64,000 bases of DNA, taken from contig NZ_OY787459.1 in assembly GCF_963678865.1 (NCBI RefSeq), positions 1 to 64,000 of the forward strand, written 5' to 3'. The notes under the pieces were generated by a model. That model saw nothing but the letters and a program-made list of their open reading frames with translations. It was not told where the DNA came from and made no database searches. Numbering within the stretch: position 1 is the stretch's first letter; every line of letters starts with the position of its first letter. This document shows, in pieces, positions 18,110 through 26,812 of this stretch. The DNA is from Maridesulfovibrio sp. (GTDB taxonomy: Bacteria; Desulfobacterota; Desulfovibrionia; Desulfovibrionales; Desulfovibrionaceae). The position numbers were made by a program, and so were the translations under genes.

Positions 18110-18790
18110 ATGAAAATCGGTCTTTTCGGCGGAAGTTTTAATCCAATCCACTCAACACATCTTGATGTTGCTCTAGGGGTTAGAAAGCGTCTCGGTCTTG
18201 ATAAAGTCCTGTTCGTCCCTGCAGGTAATCCTTATCACAAAGAGCAGGGTGAAATGCTGCCTGCCGGCTTGCGTTACGAGCTGGTTGAAAAGGCTGTGCA
18301 TGGCTGCGAGGGGCTTGACGTCAGCGATATTGATATTTCTGCAGAAGGGCCGACCTACACCATTGATACCCTGCGCGAGGCTGCGCGCCGCTATCCCGAA
18401 GATGAGCTCTATTTTATTATGGGGCAGGATTCATTCGAGGATTTTACCACTTGGAAGGACTGGCAGGACATACCTAAGATGGGTAATATTGTCGCTGTAA
18501 GCAGGGCGGAGGCTGATCATGGAGAAATGGCGCAGGAGCTGAAACGTATCTTTTCCGGTCTGAAAAAATCCGGGGAGAATGTCTGGACGGTTCCCTGTGG
18601 TAAGTCGTTTTACATAATCGGAGATTTTGATTTTGTGATCAGCTCTACTCAGGTACGTGAAGAGTGGAAAAAGGGTGCAGAATTTTCTGCATTGGTCCCG
18701 GAAGCTGTTGCCGAGTGTTTGATTGAGCATGAGAGTGAACTGATAAAATTCTGGCACGAGCAGCAGCGAAGACCCAACAGAGAGTTTTGA
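18110..18790 (+). CDS. nadD: Nicotinate-nucleotide adenylyltransferase
   Basis: NadD transfers AMP from ATP to nicotinate mononucleotide, giving deamido-NAD in NAD synthesis. The nucleotidyltransferase motif GGSFNPIHSTH is at the N-terminus and the C-terminal ISSTQVREE matches the family ISSTxIR motif. I use the ATG at 18110, giving 226 residues, because GGAGG sits eight bases upstream; a GTG at 18077 would read through the repeat element. The C-terminal tail HEQQRRPNREF is slightly longer than usual. Confidence 0.95.
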   Translation: MKIGLFGGSFNPIHSTHLDVALGVRKRLGLDKVLFVPAGNPYHKEQGEMLPAGLRYELVEKAVHGCEGLDVSDIDISAEGPTYTIDTLREAARRYPEDELYFIMGQDSFEDFTTWKDWQDIPKMGNIVAVSRAEADHGEMAQELKRIFSGLKKSGENVWTVPCGKSFYIIGDFDFVISSTQVREEWKKGAEFSALVPEAVAECLIEHESELIKFWHEQQRRPNREF

Positions 18791-18824
18791 AGAGTGGAGA
18801 GAAACTTTTGCATCAAAAAACGTG

Positions 18825-19838
18825 TCAGCGCATCAGCTTTAAAACCTTTTCAAACACATCTTCCGGTTTAATTTTCCGCAAACATTCCCGGTCTTTTTTG
18901 CAGTTGCTTTTACCATGCAGCGAGCAGGGGCGACAATCCATCTCAGATTCCAGAACAACATCATGCGGTCCTGCGGGATAGAAGCCCCATGCTTTGGAGG
19001 TCGGCCCGAACATGGCTATTACCGGGGTCTCCACAGCAGCGGCAAGGTGCATGGGACCGGAATCACCGGTGATGAGCAGCGTTGATTTCTCCAGCAGGGC
19101 GCAGGTCTCGCGGAGTTGCAGCTGGCTGGTGAAGTTGCAACCGGCATGCTGCGGTTCAAATATGTTGCTGTCATGGCCGATAATTGCCCATTTTATGTCT
19201 GCATCATCAAGCATGTTGATGAGTGTCTGCCAATTCTTTTCAGGCCATGCTTTGTCCGGATGGGTGGCGTAAGGGTGCAGGGTAATAAAATTATTACCTA
19301 AGTCGTGCTCTTCAATTAAAGTCCGGGCGATTTCTTTTTCGTTATCAGTAAGATATATGTGTGGCAGCAGTGCTGACGGTTCCGGGATATCTTCCTCAAG
19401 GGCGGAAGCATAGCGCTGGGTGACACGGAGCGCTGAAAGCTTTTCGTTCATTCTGGGGGAACGGGTAAGCTTGAACAGCCTACGTTCAATAGAAAATTTG
19501 TTGTAACGGGATACTTTGCCTTTCCAGCGTGCGGCCAGGATCCTTGAGCGCAGGGTGGAGTGCAGGTCGATGAGTTCGCAGTTTTCATAGTCTGCGGCAA
19601 TCTGTCCGGCTTTCTTCAGCCATGCCAGATCTCCAAGGTCTTTTTTTTCAAGACTGATGACATTTGTGATATGGGGATTATTTTCTAATACAGGGCTGCT
19701 GGAAATTTTGGTAATAACCGTGAAAGTGCAGTTGAATTTTTTCGCCCAGTACTCAATTACCCCGGTTGTCAGGACTACATCTCCGAGGGCGCTGAGCCTG
19801 AAAATTATTTTGTGGTTTGTATTTGGCATCGCGTGCAT
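18825..19838 (-). CDS. Glycosyltransferase family 9 (heptosyltransferase-like)
   Basis: This 337-residue protein resembles the ADP-heptose:LPS heptosyltransferases that build the lipopolysaccharide core on the cytoplasmic face of the inner membrane. Supporting features are RLSALGDVVLTTGVIEYW at the N-terminus, HPYATHPDKAWPEKNW at the domain junction and TGDSGPMHLAAAVETPVIAMFGPT in the nucleotide-sugar half. The four-cysteine segment CRPCSLHGKSNCKKDREC near the end recurs in this group. An ATG at 19829 is an alternative start. It converges on nadD across 34 bases. Confidence 0.88.
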   Translation of the reverse strand: MHAMPNTNHKIIFRLSALGDVVLTTGVIEYWAKKFNCTFTVITKISSSPVLENNPHITNVISLEKKDLGDLAWLKKAGQIAADYENCELIDLHSTLRSRILAARWKGKVSRYNKFSIERRLFKLTRSPRMNEKLSALRVTQRYASALEEDIPEPSALLPHIYLTDNEKEIARTLIEEHDLGNNFITLHPYATHPDKAWPEKNWQTLINMLDDADIKWAIIGHDSNIFEPQHAGCNFTSQLQLRETCALLEKSTLLITGDSGPMHLAAAVETPVIAMFGPTSKAWGFYPAGPHDVVLESEMDCRPCSLHGKSNCKKDRECLRKIKPEDVFEKVLKLMR

Positions 19839-20058
19839 ATTTTATTTGCGAAGCCCAAAAGGTCAATGTCTTTTTTTTGTGCTCTAACTGTTTGAACTCT
19901 TGCTAATTTTACTTTAAAATTTTATTTTGTAGCAAAACCGTAGGGAATCGGGTCCTAAGTGACCTATTTCTGTTGCGCCACTATCTGCCTTCTGGTACTG
20001 ATGCCAGTATCAAAAAGATGCCGGATGGCGTCCTTTAATAACTTTAACTCCAAAATTA
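19839..20058. other. Intergenic region before the CNNM/CBS gene
   Basis: This gap of 220 bases lies between divergent genes. It contains an imperfect GATGCC...GGCGTC pairing near 20000-20032. I see no convincing promoter, and the gene at 20059 has no visible ribosome site. Confidence 0.25.
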
Positions 20059-21120
20059 ATGCTGGAATTAATACTTTCCGTCAGTGTAGCCACACTTATT
20101 TCCGCCTACTGCTCAGTCAGTGAAGCCGTATTTTATTCCTTTCCGTGGAGCAGGATTGAAACCCTGCGCAAGGAAGGTAACAAGTCCGGGGCGATTCTGC
20201 ACAAGCTGCGTTCCAATGTGGATAGGCCAATCACTGCTATCCTGACCCTTAACACAGTTGCCCATACCGCTGGAGCCGCTTTTGCCGGTGCCGCGTGGGC
20301 CGGCGTTTACGGTGCGGATACCCTGCCCTGGTTTACCCTCGGCTTCACAATTATTATTCTTGTTCTTTCCGAAATTCTGCCGAAGACCATCGGAATTGTT
20401 TACTGTGAACCGCTGGGACGGGTTCTGGCCCGGCCAATGGAAATTTTAATTTGGATATTCCTTCCGGTTATCTGGGTTTGCGGCATTTTCTCCCGTCTGG
20501 TCAACAGAAAAGGGGAAGGTCCGCAAGCTACGGAAGATGATATAAGAGCTATGGTCAGCCTGACCAGGAGATCCGGGGCGATCAAACCGTATGAAGCCCT
20601 CTCAATTGCCAACATCCTGTCGTTGGACGACAAGATTGTTGAGCAAATTATGACTCCCCGGACTGTTGTCTTCTCTCTTCCTGCTGAGATGACCGTAGCC
20701 GAGGCTCATGCCAAGTTCAGTGCATGGCCCCACAGCCGTATTCCCGTTTATGAAGGGGATGATTCTGAAGACATTGTCGGGGTCATCTACAGGCGTTCCG
20801 TTTTTGAAGCGCTTGCTGATGATCAGGATGAAGTCAAATTGTCCGAGTTGATGAAACCTGTACGTTTTGCGTTGGAAAATCTCACTTTGGACAAACTTCT
20901 GGTTAAGTTCCTTGAAAGCCGCATGCATTTGTTTGTGGTGCTTGACGAGTACGGTGGAATGTCAGGGGTTGTTACCCTTGAAGATGTAATGGAAGAAATC
21001 CTCGGCAGTGAAATCGTGGACGAAACCGATCAGGTTGTGGACATGCGCGAACTTGCCCGCAGGAGAAGAAAAGAACTTGTCGTCAGCAAGGAAGAAGCTT
21101 CCGCTGACGTTTCGAAATAG
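20059..21120 (+). CDS. CNNM transmembrane and CBS domain protein (HlyC/CorC-related)
   Basis: This 353-residue protein has an N-terminal CNNM (DUF21) membrane domain of about 160 residues with three or four hydrophobic segments, then a pair of CBS domains (about 195-320). Typical motifs are SAYCSVSEAVFYS, VLSEILPKTIG and the CBS stretch LFVVLDEYGGMSGVVTLEDVMEEILG. The family is linked to magnesium or cobalt efflux and membrane resistance. The C-terminal CorC_HlyC domain is absent and is replaced by a short charged tail. ccmE starts 14 bases later, so it may be the first gene of the ccm operon. Confidence 0.88.
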   Translation: MLELILSVSVATLISAYCSVSEAVFYSFPWSRIETLRKEGNKSGAILHKLRSNVDRPITAILTLNTVAHTAGAAFAGAAWAGVYGADTLPWFTLGFTIIILVLSEILPKTIGIVYCEPLGRVLARPMEILIWIFLPVIWVCGIFSRLVNRKGEGPQATEDDIRAMVSLTRRSGAIKPYEALSIANILSLDDKIVEQIMTPRTVVFSLPAEMTVAEAHAKFSAWPHSRIPVYEGDDSEDIVGVIYRRSVFEALADDQDEVKLSELMKPVRFALENLTLDKLLVKFLESRMHLFVVLDEYGGMSGVVTLEDVMEEILGSEIVDETDQVVDMRELARRRRKELVVSKEEASADVSK

Positions 21121-21134
21121 AACGGAGAACGAGA

Positions 21135-21551
21135 ATGGCCAAGAAAGGCGGAAAAGGCGTCTATGTTGCTGCCTTAATCCTTTTTCTCGGTGGACTTGGA
21201 TACCTGATTTACTCAGGAATTTCACAGGACAGCGTGTATTTTCTTAATGTTTCAGAAGCCCTTGCCATGGAAGAGTCGGAACTCGGACAGGCAAGGCTTT
21301 TCGGCAAAGTAGCCCCGGCTGGTATTGAACGCAAAAACGGTGGGCTCGGAGTCGCTTTTGATCTCTCTGATCAGAAGGAAGCCGCGAAAACTCTTCGTGT
21401 GGATTACAGTGGTGCTGTTCCAGATACCTTCAAAGAAGGGGTCGAGGTTATTGTGGAAGGTAATTTTGTCAATGGGCATGAAATGTTCAGGGCAACTTCA
21501 CTGATAACCAAGTGTCCATCCAAGTATGAGAAAGAAAATCGCAAGGGATGA
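21135..21551 (+). CDS. ccmE: Cytochrome c maturation heme chaperone CcmE, Cys variant
   Basis: CcmE carries heme from CcmC to the CcmF ligation site in the periplasm. This 138-residue form has one N-terminal membrane anchor (about 9-27) and the OB-fold domain with ARLFGKVAPAGIERK. In most bacteria heme is bound covalently by His in HxxxY. Here the motif is C127-P-S-K-Y131. A Cys-type CcmE together with loss of CcmG and CcmH has been described for Desulfovibrio as a natural variant of System I. It sits at the head of ccmFABCD. Confidence 0.93.
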   Translation: MAKKGGKGVYVAALILFLGGLGYLIYSGISQDSVYFLNVSEALAMEESELGQARLFGKVAPAGIERKNGGLGVAFDLSDQKEAAKTLRVDYSGAVPDTFKEGVEVIVEGNFVNGHEMFRATSLITKCPSKYEKENRKG

Positions 21552-21609
21552 TTTCCTGCTGATTTGTTCTGTTTTATAAAGATTTTATCCGTAATGGAGT
21601 AAATATAGT

Positions 21610-23487
21610 ATGCAGCTTTTTGCCAATCTCCTGCTCCTCATCGCCCTGCTTGCGGCGCTGGGGGCGGGTGCTTATGCGTGCCTGGCCCTGCTTACGGGCA
21701 AACGCAGTGTGCTGGATTTGATTGATAAGGCGAATATGGCAATTGCCGGTCTTGTGGCCGGTTCCAGTGTGATCCTTACAATAGCCCTGATTAACAGGGA
21801 TTATTCATTTAAATACATCTACGAGTATGTAGATAATACCTTGCCCATTTTTTATACATTGACAGCTTTCTGGGCCGGAGCCGACGGTTCCCTGCTTTTT
21901 TGGATGCTGTCCATAGCTGTTATGGGCGTTGTTTTTTCAAAGCTGAGTCTTTTTAATGAGTTTTCAGAGAAAACAAGACTTTATTATTGGTTGTTTTACA
22001 TGGTGGTGCAGGCGTTTTTCCTGCTCCTGCTGACCTGCTGGTCCAATCCGTTCATGGAACTGGTTCCCACCCCCGCAGATGGGCATGGCTTGAACCCGTT
22101 GCTGCGTAACCCCGGCATGATCTTTCATCCGCCGTTGCTTTTTCTCGGTTACGCAGGATTCACCAGCCCGGCAGCTCTAGCGCTTGCCTCCTACATTTCA
22201 GGTGAACTGAAATCGTGGGTGTCCTTCTGCCGTAACTGGAACATTCTGGCCTGGATTTTCCTTACTGCCGGAATTGTCCTCGGTTGCTGGTGGTCTTACA
22301 TGGAATTGGGCTGGGGTGGCTACTGGGCATGGGACCCGGTGGAAAACGCTTCCCTTATCCCGTGGCTGAGCGCATCCGCTTTTATGCATACCGCGATTAT
22401 TCAGATAAAGCGCAAAGCCCTGCAGCGCACCAACGTCTTCCTCATGAGTCTGACTCTGCTGCTCTGCGTTTTTGCCACCTATCTGGTGCGTTCGGGCGTT
22501 GTACAATCTCTGCATGCTTACGGTGAAAATGGCGTAGGGCTGCCTCTGCTGCTCTTTTTGCTTGCCAATCTTGCTGTGATTCTGGCCGTACTAGTGGTCG
22601 GTCCCCGTCCTGAATTCAAGACCCTTTCAGGTCTGAACAGCCGACAGGGCATGCTGGTAATCGCAGCATGGGCTTTTCTGGGGCTCGGCCTTGTGGTCGG
22701 TCTGGGAACCATGTGGCCTGTTATCAGCAAGATGTGGAGTGCCAATCCGGTCGGTCTTGACGCACGGTTTTACAACCGGGTCTGTCTGCCTCTGTTTAGT
22801 TTGATTATCCTCATTTTTACTGTCTGTCCGTGGTTTAACTGGAAAGAGGGTATTTTTGACAAGCGCGGCCTGTATCTGGTCGGCGGTGCTTTTATCGGCG
22901 GCGGCGTTATCAGTTATATGTGCGGCCTGCATAATCCTCTCGGTCTTATTACCAGTGCTGCAGCTATTGCGTCTCTGGTGGGGATTATCGGTGTTTTCGC
23001 TTTTATTCCCCAGTTGCGTAAAGTCCGCTCCATGATCGGGGTTTACGGACTGCACTTCGGTGTGGCTCTGGTCTTTCTCGGTGTCGCGTGGTCCGGCCCC
23101 AATAAGCTGGAACACCAGTATGTGATCAAACAGGGTGAAAGTGTTCAGCTAGGCACTTACACCATGACTTATAAAAAAATGACTGAAGGCCAGACTCCGG
23201 AAATGGCAAAGATTTGTGCAATTCTGGAAGTCACTGAAAACGGTAAGCCGGTCGGCCTGCTTGCGCCTGAGCGTAGAATCTACCGTAATTTTGAACAGCC
23301 TTTTGCAGAAGTCTCGGTCATACCCAGCCTTGGCAGCGAAATATATGCGACCTTGCTGAGTGTGGATGCCGAAGGTAATGCAACATTCAAGATGAGCCTT
23401 AATCCGCTTATCAACTGGTTGTGGATCGGCGGTACTTTAATGTGCCTGTTCGGATTCATGGCTTTCAGAAAACCGAAATTGTCTTAG
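21610..23487 (+). CDS. ccmF: Cytochrome c heme lyase subunit CcmF
   Basis: CcmF joins heme to apocytochrome c at the periplasmic face of the inner membrane. The 625-residue protein has many membrane segments. The tryptophan-rich heme-handling motif GGYWAWDPVENASLIPWL is intact, as is the upstream HPPLLFLGYAGF. The C-terminal periplasmic part (about 500-600) is shorter than in E. coli CcmF, as is common outside enterobacteria. It starts 58 bases after ccmE and ends 10 bases before ccmA. Confidence 0.95.
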   Translation: MQLFANLLLLIALLAALGAGAYACLALLTGKRSVLDLIDKANMAIAGLVAGSSVILTIALINRDYSFKYIYEYVDNTLPIFYTLTAFWAGADGSLLFWMLSIAVMGVVFSKLSLFNEFSEKTRLYYWLFYMVVQAFFLLLLTCWSNPFMELVPTPADGHGLNPLLRNPGMIFHPPLLFLGYAGFTSPAALALASYISGELKSWVSFCRNWNILAWIFLTAGIVLGCWWSYMELGWGGYWAWDPVENASLIPWLSASAFMHTAIIQIKRKALQRTNVFLMSLTLLLCVFATYLVRSGVVQSLHAYGENGVGLPLLLFLLANLAVILAVLVVGPRPEFKTLSGLNSRQGMLVIAAWAFLGLGLVVGLGTMWPVISKMWSANPVGLDARFYNRVCLPLFSLIILIFTVCPWFNWKEGIFDKRGLYLVGGAFIGGGVISYMCGLHNPLGLITSAAAIASLVGIIGVFAFIPQLRKVRSMIGVYGLHFGVALVFLGVAWSGPNKLEHQYVIKQGESVQLGTYTMTYKKMTEGQTPEMAKICAILEVTENGKPVGLLAPERRIYRNFEQPFAEVSVIPSLGSEIYATLLSVDAEGNATFKMSLNPLINWLWIGGTLMCLFGFMAFRKPKLS

Positions 23488-23497
23488 GCGGATTGTT

Positions 23498-24178
23498 GTG
23501 GCTGAGAATGAAAATATAGCTCTCAAGGTGCGTAAAGCAGCCAAGTTCTTCGGGACAAGGCTGATTTTCAAGGATGTCAGTTGCGATGTACTGCGCGGGG
23601 AAATCCTGCTGGTGGTAGGGCGCAACGGTGCGGGTAAAACAACTCTGCTCAAGATTATGTCCGGGCTTTCTAGGCCTTCAGCCGGGGCTGCGGAAATATT
23701 GACTGAGCCTGAAAAAACCGCATACCTCGGGCATTCCACCTTTATTTATCCGCGTCTCAGCGGCGTGGCTAACCTTTCATTCTGGGCTTCCATGTACGGA
23801 CTTTCTCCTTCCCGCGACGAGCTGATGGCTCTGCTGAAGCGGGTTGGGCTTGAAAGGGCTGCTGAAGAGCAGGCCGGGTCCTACTCAAGGGGAATGGCCC
23901 AGCGTTTGAATCTGGCCCGTGTTTTTCTAGTGAACCCGGATCTTCTTTTCCTTGATGAACCGGGAACCGGGCTTGATCAGGCTTCGCTGAGCCTCCTGCG
24001 TGAGGAAGTCGTGGCTTTGCGTGACCGTGGAACAGCCATTGTCTGGATCAGTCATGATGTCAACCACGACACTTCACTCGCCGACCGGGTCCTTGGGCTT
24101 GCCGGACGCAGGATGGCTTATCTCGGTGCCGCTGCTGAATTCGACCCAGCAACCATATTGGGAGGGGAGAATGCTTAA
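23498..24178 (+). CDS. ccmA: Heme exporter ATP-binding protein CcmA
   Basis: CcmA is the ATPase of the CcmABCD complex that releases holo-CcmE. The 226-residue protein has Walker A VGRNGAGKTTLLK, signature YSRGMAQRLNLAR, Walker B LLFLDEPGTGLD and the switch histidine ISHDVNHD. It starts at a GTG. The stop codon overlaps the ccmB start by eight bases. Confidence 0.95.
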   Translation: MAENENIALKVRKAAKFFGTRLIFKDVSCDVLRGEILLVVGRNGAGKTTLLKIMSGLSRPSAGAAEILTEPEKTAYLGHSTFIYPRLSGVANLSFWASMYGLSPSRDELMALLKRVGLERAAEEQAGSYSRGMAQRLNLARVFLVNPDLLFLDEPGTGLDQASLSLLREEVVALRDRGTAIVWISHDVNHDTSLADRVLGLAGRRMAYLGAAAEFDPATILGGENA

Positions 24179-24848
24179 ACGCGGACTGACTATAGCAGCC
24201 AAGGACCTGCGCCTTTCCATAGGTGGCGGGCAAGGCTTGACGCAGGCTGTTCTGCTGGGATTGTTGCTGATCTTTGTGTTCAGCTTATCGCGTCCGGCGG
24301 GGCAACTGGTTGAGCCACAGGCGGCTTCGGCCATATTCTGGCTGGCGTCTTCCTTCGGGCTGGTTTTGGTTTTCAACACTTTGTTTTCAATGGAAGAATC
24401 AAACGAAGCGCGCTTGGGACTGCTGTCATCTCCTGTTCCTCTGCACGCCGTCTGGTTCGGAAAAGGCCTTGCCGGTTTCGGGCTGCTGCTTTGTTCACAG
24501 CTTGTTTTCCTTCCGGCTACAATTGTATTTTTAGGTCAGGATATGAAAGGGTCGCTGGCGATTTTTGCTGTGACTCTGCTGGCCGCGGACTGGGGACTTG
24601 TAGCCCTCGGGGCATTGCTTGGTGCAATATCCCAAGGTCAGGCTGCACGGGAATCTCTGTTATCAGTTATTCTTTTTCCTTTGCTGCTGCCCATTTTACT
24701 AGGGGCAATACAATTGATGACCTCGGTGTTCTCCGGGGTTAACCTTATGGACGAAAGTTCGTGGATGGGCATCATTGTTGCCGCCTCGGCTTTGTTCAGC
24801 GGTGCTGGGCTGATTCTTTTTCCTTTTGTATACAGCGGCGAGCAATAA
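24171..24848 (+). CDS. ccmB: Heme exporter membrane protein CcmB
   Basis: CcmB is the membrane partner of CcmA, here 225 residues with about six hydrophobic segments. I take the ATG at 24171 because GGGAGGGGAGA precedes it directly and MLKRGLTIAAKDLRL is the usual CcmB N-terminus. The segment FNTLFSMEESNEARLGLLSS and the following PVPLHAVWFGK are conserved. The gene overlaps ccmA by eight bases and ends 33 bases before ccmC. Confidence 0.94.
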   Translation: MLKRGLTIAAKDLRLSIGGGQGLTQAVLLGLLLIFVFSLSRPAGQLVEPQAASAIFWLASSFGLVLVFNTLFSMEESNEARLGLLSSPVPLHAVWFGKGLAGFGLLLCSQLVFLPATIVFLGQDMKGSLAIFAVTLLAADWGLVALGALLGAISQGQAARESLLSVILFPLLLPILLGAIQLMTSVFSGVNLMDESSWMGIIVAASALFSGAGLILFPFVYSGEQ

Positions 24849-24881
24849 GCTGGCTGTTTAATATAGTTTACGGAGTTATAA

Positions 24882-25547
24882 ATGAACCTTGCAATCGCAG
24901 CATTGCTGGCAGGAATAGCACTTTGTGCCGGGCAGTATCTTATCTGGATGTATGCTCCCATTGAAATGACAATGGGGCTGGTGCAGAAGATTTTTTATGT
25001 CCACATGCCAATGGCGGCTTGGGCCATGATCAGTTTTTTCGTGGTTTTTCTTGCCAGTGCGGCGTATTTGCTGAAACGCGATATAAAGTTTGATTATATT
25101 GCCGGAGCTGCTGCTGAGATCGGAGTGGTCTTCAGCGGACTGGCTCTTGTTACCGGTTCCATCTGGGGCCGGGCGGCATGGAATGTATGGTGGACATGGG
25201 ATCCGCGGCTGACCACTACATTAATCATGTGGTTTGTCTATGCCGCGTATCTGGTGCTGCGCACCTCGCCCATGTCTGCAGAGCGCCGTTCACTTGTCTG
25301 CGCGGTTCTCGGAGTTGTTGCATTCGTAGATGTCCCTCTCGTTTTTTATTCTGCGCGACTCTGGAGAAGTGTGCATCCCAATGTTATCGGTGCAAAGGGT
25401 GGCGGAATGGAGCCGGAAATGTTGACCACTCTGCTGGTGAACGTTGTTGCATTCGGCCTGTTCTGGTTGGTCCTGCTGGCGGTGCGCTACCGTCAGGTAA
25501 GGCTTTCCGGTGAACTGGACGCTAAAATGGTCTGGGATCAGGATTAG
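24882..25547 (+). CDS. ccmC: Heme delivery protein CcmC
   Basis: CcmC presents heme to CcmE. The 221-residue protein has about six membrane segments and the tryptophan-rich WNVWWTWDPRLTTTLIMW motif. Conserved histidines flank it in FYVHMPMAAWAM and SVHPNVIGAKGGG. CGGAG precedes the ATG. Downstream a repeat element of about 210 bases separates it from ccmD, although the operon evidently continues. Confidence 0.95.
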   Translation: MNLAIAALLAGIALCAGQYLIWMYAPIEMTMGLVQKIFYVHMPMAAWAMISFFVVFLASAAYLLKRDIKFDYIAGAAAEIGVVFSGLALVTGSIWGRAAWNVWWTWDPRLTTTLIMWFVYAAYLVLRTSPMSAERRSLVCAVLGVVAFVDVPLVFYSARLWRSVHPNVIGAKGGGMEPEMLTTLLVNVVAFGLFWLVLLAVRYRQVRLSGELDAKMVWDQD

Positions 25548-25553
25548 GAAAAT

Positions 25554-25761
25554 GCCTCCGGCGGCCTAAGAAACTTTTTGGAAAAAGTTTCTCTGGACTA
25601 ATCAAAAACTTTTAATAAGCTTCGCATAGTTGTTTATTAAAATAAGATATAAACTTAATTGATTAAATTGTCTTACTGAACGGCATAGCCTAACTAAAAC
25701 GTTTTGGGATTTTTAAACCTTTTGTAAAAGGGTTTAAGACCCCGGAAGGGTAGCCGAAGGC
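25554..25761. repeat. REP-like mosaic repeat, copy 2 (inside ccm operon)
   Basis: This copy opens with GCCTCCGGCGGCC, then a perfect 11-bp hairpin (25569-25579 with 25582-25592, AGAAACTTTTT) and the tail AAAAACTTTTAATAAGCTTC. About 90 bases later the second module follows: GTTTTGGGATTTTTAAACC, a hairpin around 25718-25738 and a CCGGAAGGG/CCGAAGGC end. It splits ccmC from ccmD. Confidence 0.8.
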
Positions 25762-25774
25762 AAGGAGATATATA

Positions 25775-25915
25775 ATGAACAGTGAAACTTACCTGTTAAT
25801 TGCAAATATAGCTGTATGGGCTGTGCTTGCCGGTTATCTGGCATTCATCGCAGCCAATGGCGCATCCATGGATCGCCGTATCAGGCAGATGGAGATGCTC
25901 GATAATGACAAGTAA
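25775..25915 (+). CDS. ccmD: CcmD-like small membrane protein
   Basis: This 46-residue reading frame starts MNSETYLLIANIAVWAVLAG and ends in a charged tail rich in Arg, Asp and Met. One membrane segment (about 6-27) followed by a basic cytoplasmic tail is the CcmD layout; CcmD holds CcmC and CcmE together. AAGGAGA lies eight bases upstream. Its end overlaps the next gene by 11 bases, and the position after ccmC supports the call. Sequence identity in this family is always low. Confidence 0.8.
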   Translation: MNSETYLLIANIAVWAVLAGYLAFIAANGASMDRRIRQMEMLDNDK

Positions 25916-26525
25916 GACTCTCAATGATTTTACGCTCAGCGGCGGACAGAAAGCCGTGGTTTGGCTGTTGGGTCTGGCTCTTGTGGCGGTGTTTGTCTCT
26001 TCGCTAACTTATCGCATGAGTCATCCCGGCAATAAAGTCGAATTCCAGCAGCAGAGCAAGGGCGGAGGAATGCCCGGCGGTATGGGCAAAGGCATGAGTG
26101 AAGACGCCATGAAACATGTGCGTGAACTGATGGAACGTTTGGGCAAGGAACCGGATAACATGGAAATCCAGCTCGAACTCGCCAATTCATTCATGATGAT
26201 TCGGGCTTATGGACGTGCTCAGACCTTTTTTGAGAAGGTTGTCAGTGCTGAGCCTGAGAATGTGCAGGCTCTGATGGGGCTGGGAATGTGTTTCTATCAG
26301 GCGGAGCAGTTTGAGAAGGCTGCTGAGGCTTTTGATAAAATCGTAGCGCTAAGCCCCGACGACTCAATGGCTTTATTTAATGCTGCGGTGGTAAAGAAAT
26401 ACTACCTGCACAAGCACGATGAGGCCGACGCTCAGCTTAAGCTGATACTTGACAATCCTAAATCCTCTCCTGAAATGAAAAAACGTGCTGAAGAGGAACT
26501 TAACCGGGATGCTCACGCAGAGTAG
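25905..26525 (+). CDS. TPR protein of the cytochrome c maturation operon (CcmI-like)
   Basis: This 206-residue protein has a short cytoplasmic end, one membrane segment (about 18-36), a Gly/Met-rich linker and three or so TPR repeats (about 75-195). TPR proteins at this place in ccm clusters, CcmI or the C-terminal half of CcmH, usually bind apocytochrome and present it for heme attachment. The ATG at 25905 lies inside ccmD and gives MTSKTLNDF; earlier starts would overlap all of ccmD. No ccmG or ccmH follows, and a terminator comes next, so this TPR protein may stand in for part of their function. Confidence 0.82.
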   Translation: MTSKTLNDFTLSGGQKAVVWLLGLALVAVFVSSLTYRMSHPGNKVEFQQQSKGGGMPGGMGKGMSEDAMKHVRELMERLGKEPDNMEIQLELANSFMMIRAYGRAQTFFEKVVSAEPENVQALMGLGMCFYQAEQFEKAAEAFDKIVALSPDDSMALFNAAVVKKYYLHKHDEADAQLKLILDNPKSSPEMKKRAEEELNRDAHAE

Positions 26526-26550
26526 CAGGTTTTAATTCTATAAATGTTGA

Positions 26551-26587
26551 AAAGGGAATCCGATGGAACGGGTTCCCTTTTTTTTGC
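26551..26587 (+). terminator. Terminator of the ccm operon
   Basis: AAAGGGAA (26551-26558) pairs with TTCCCTTT (26573-26580) around a 14-base loop, followed by a T tract. It stands 25 bases after the last ccm gene. Confidence 0.8.
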
Positions 26588-26730
26588 CAATTTATGTCTG
26601 TTGCCGGAGGAAGTCTCCAATAACTAAGAGTGAGTGGTTACTTTTTAGTGTGTTTGGTTTCTAGCTACTTTAAAAATGACCTTGCAGACTAATTTTTTAC
26701 GAGCAGGTCAATTTAGCTTACTTTATTCGT

Positions 26731-26776
26731 TAATTGTAGCCAAACATTGACAAGTTTGCTCAATGTTGGCTAATTA
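26731..26776. promoter_or_regulatory. Long imperfect dyad upstream of livJ
   Basis: The left arm 26731-26750 and right arm 26760-26776 pair over 17 positions with two small bulges; the arms include AGCCAA/TTGGCT and CATTGA/TCAATG. It is AT-rich and has no T-run, so it resembles an operator more than a terminator. It lies about 230 bases before livJ. Confidence 0.45.
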
Positions 26777-26812
26777 AGACGTAAAGGTTATTGCTTTTCT
26801 CGCAATTAAAAT

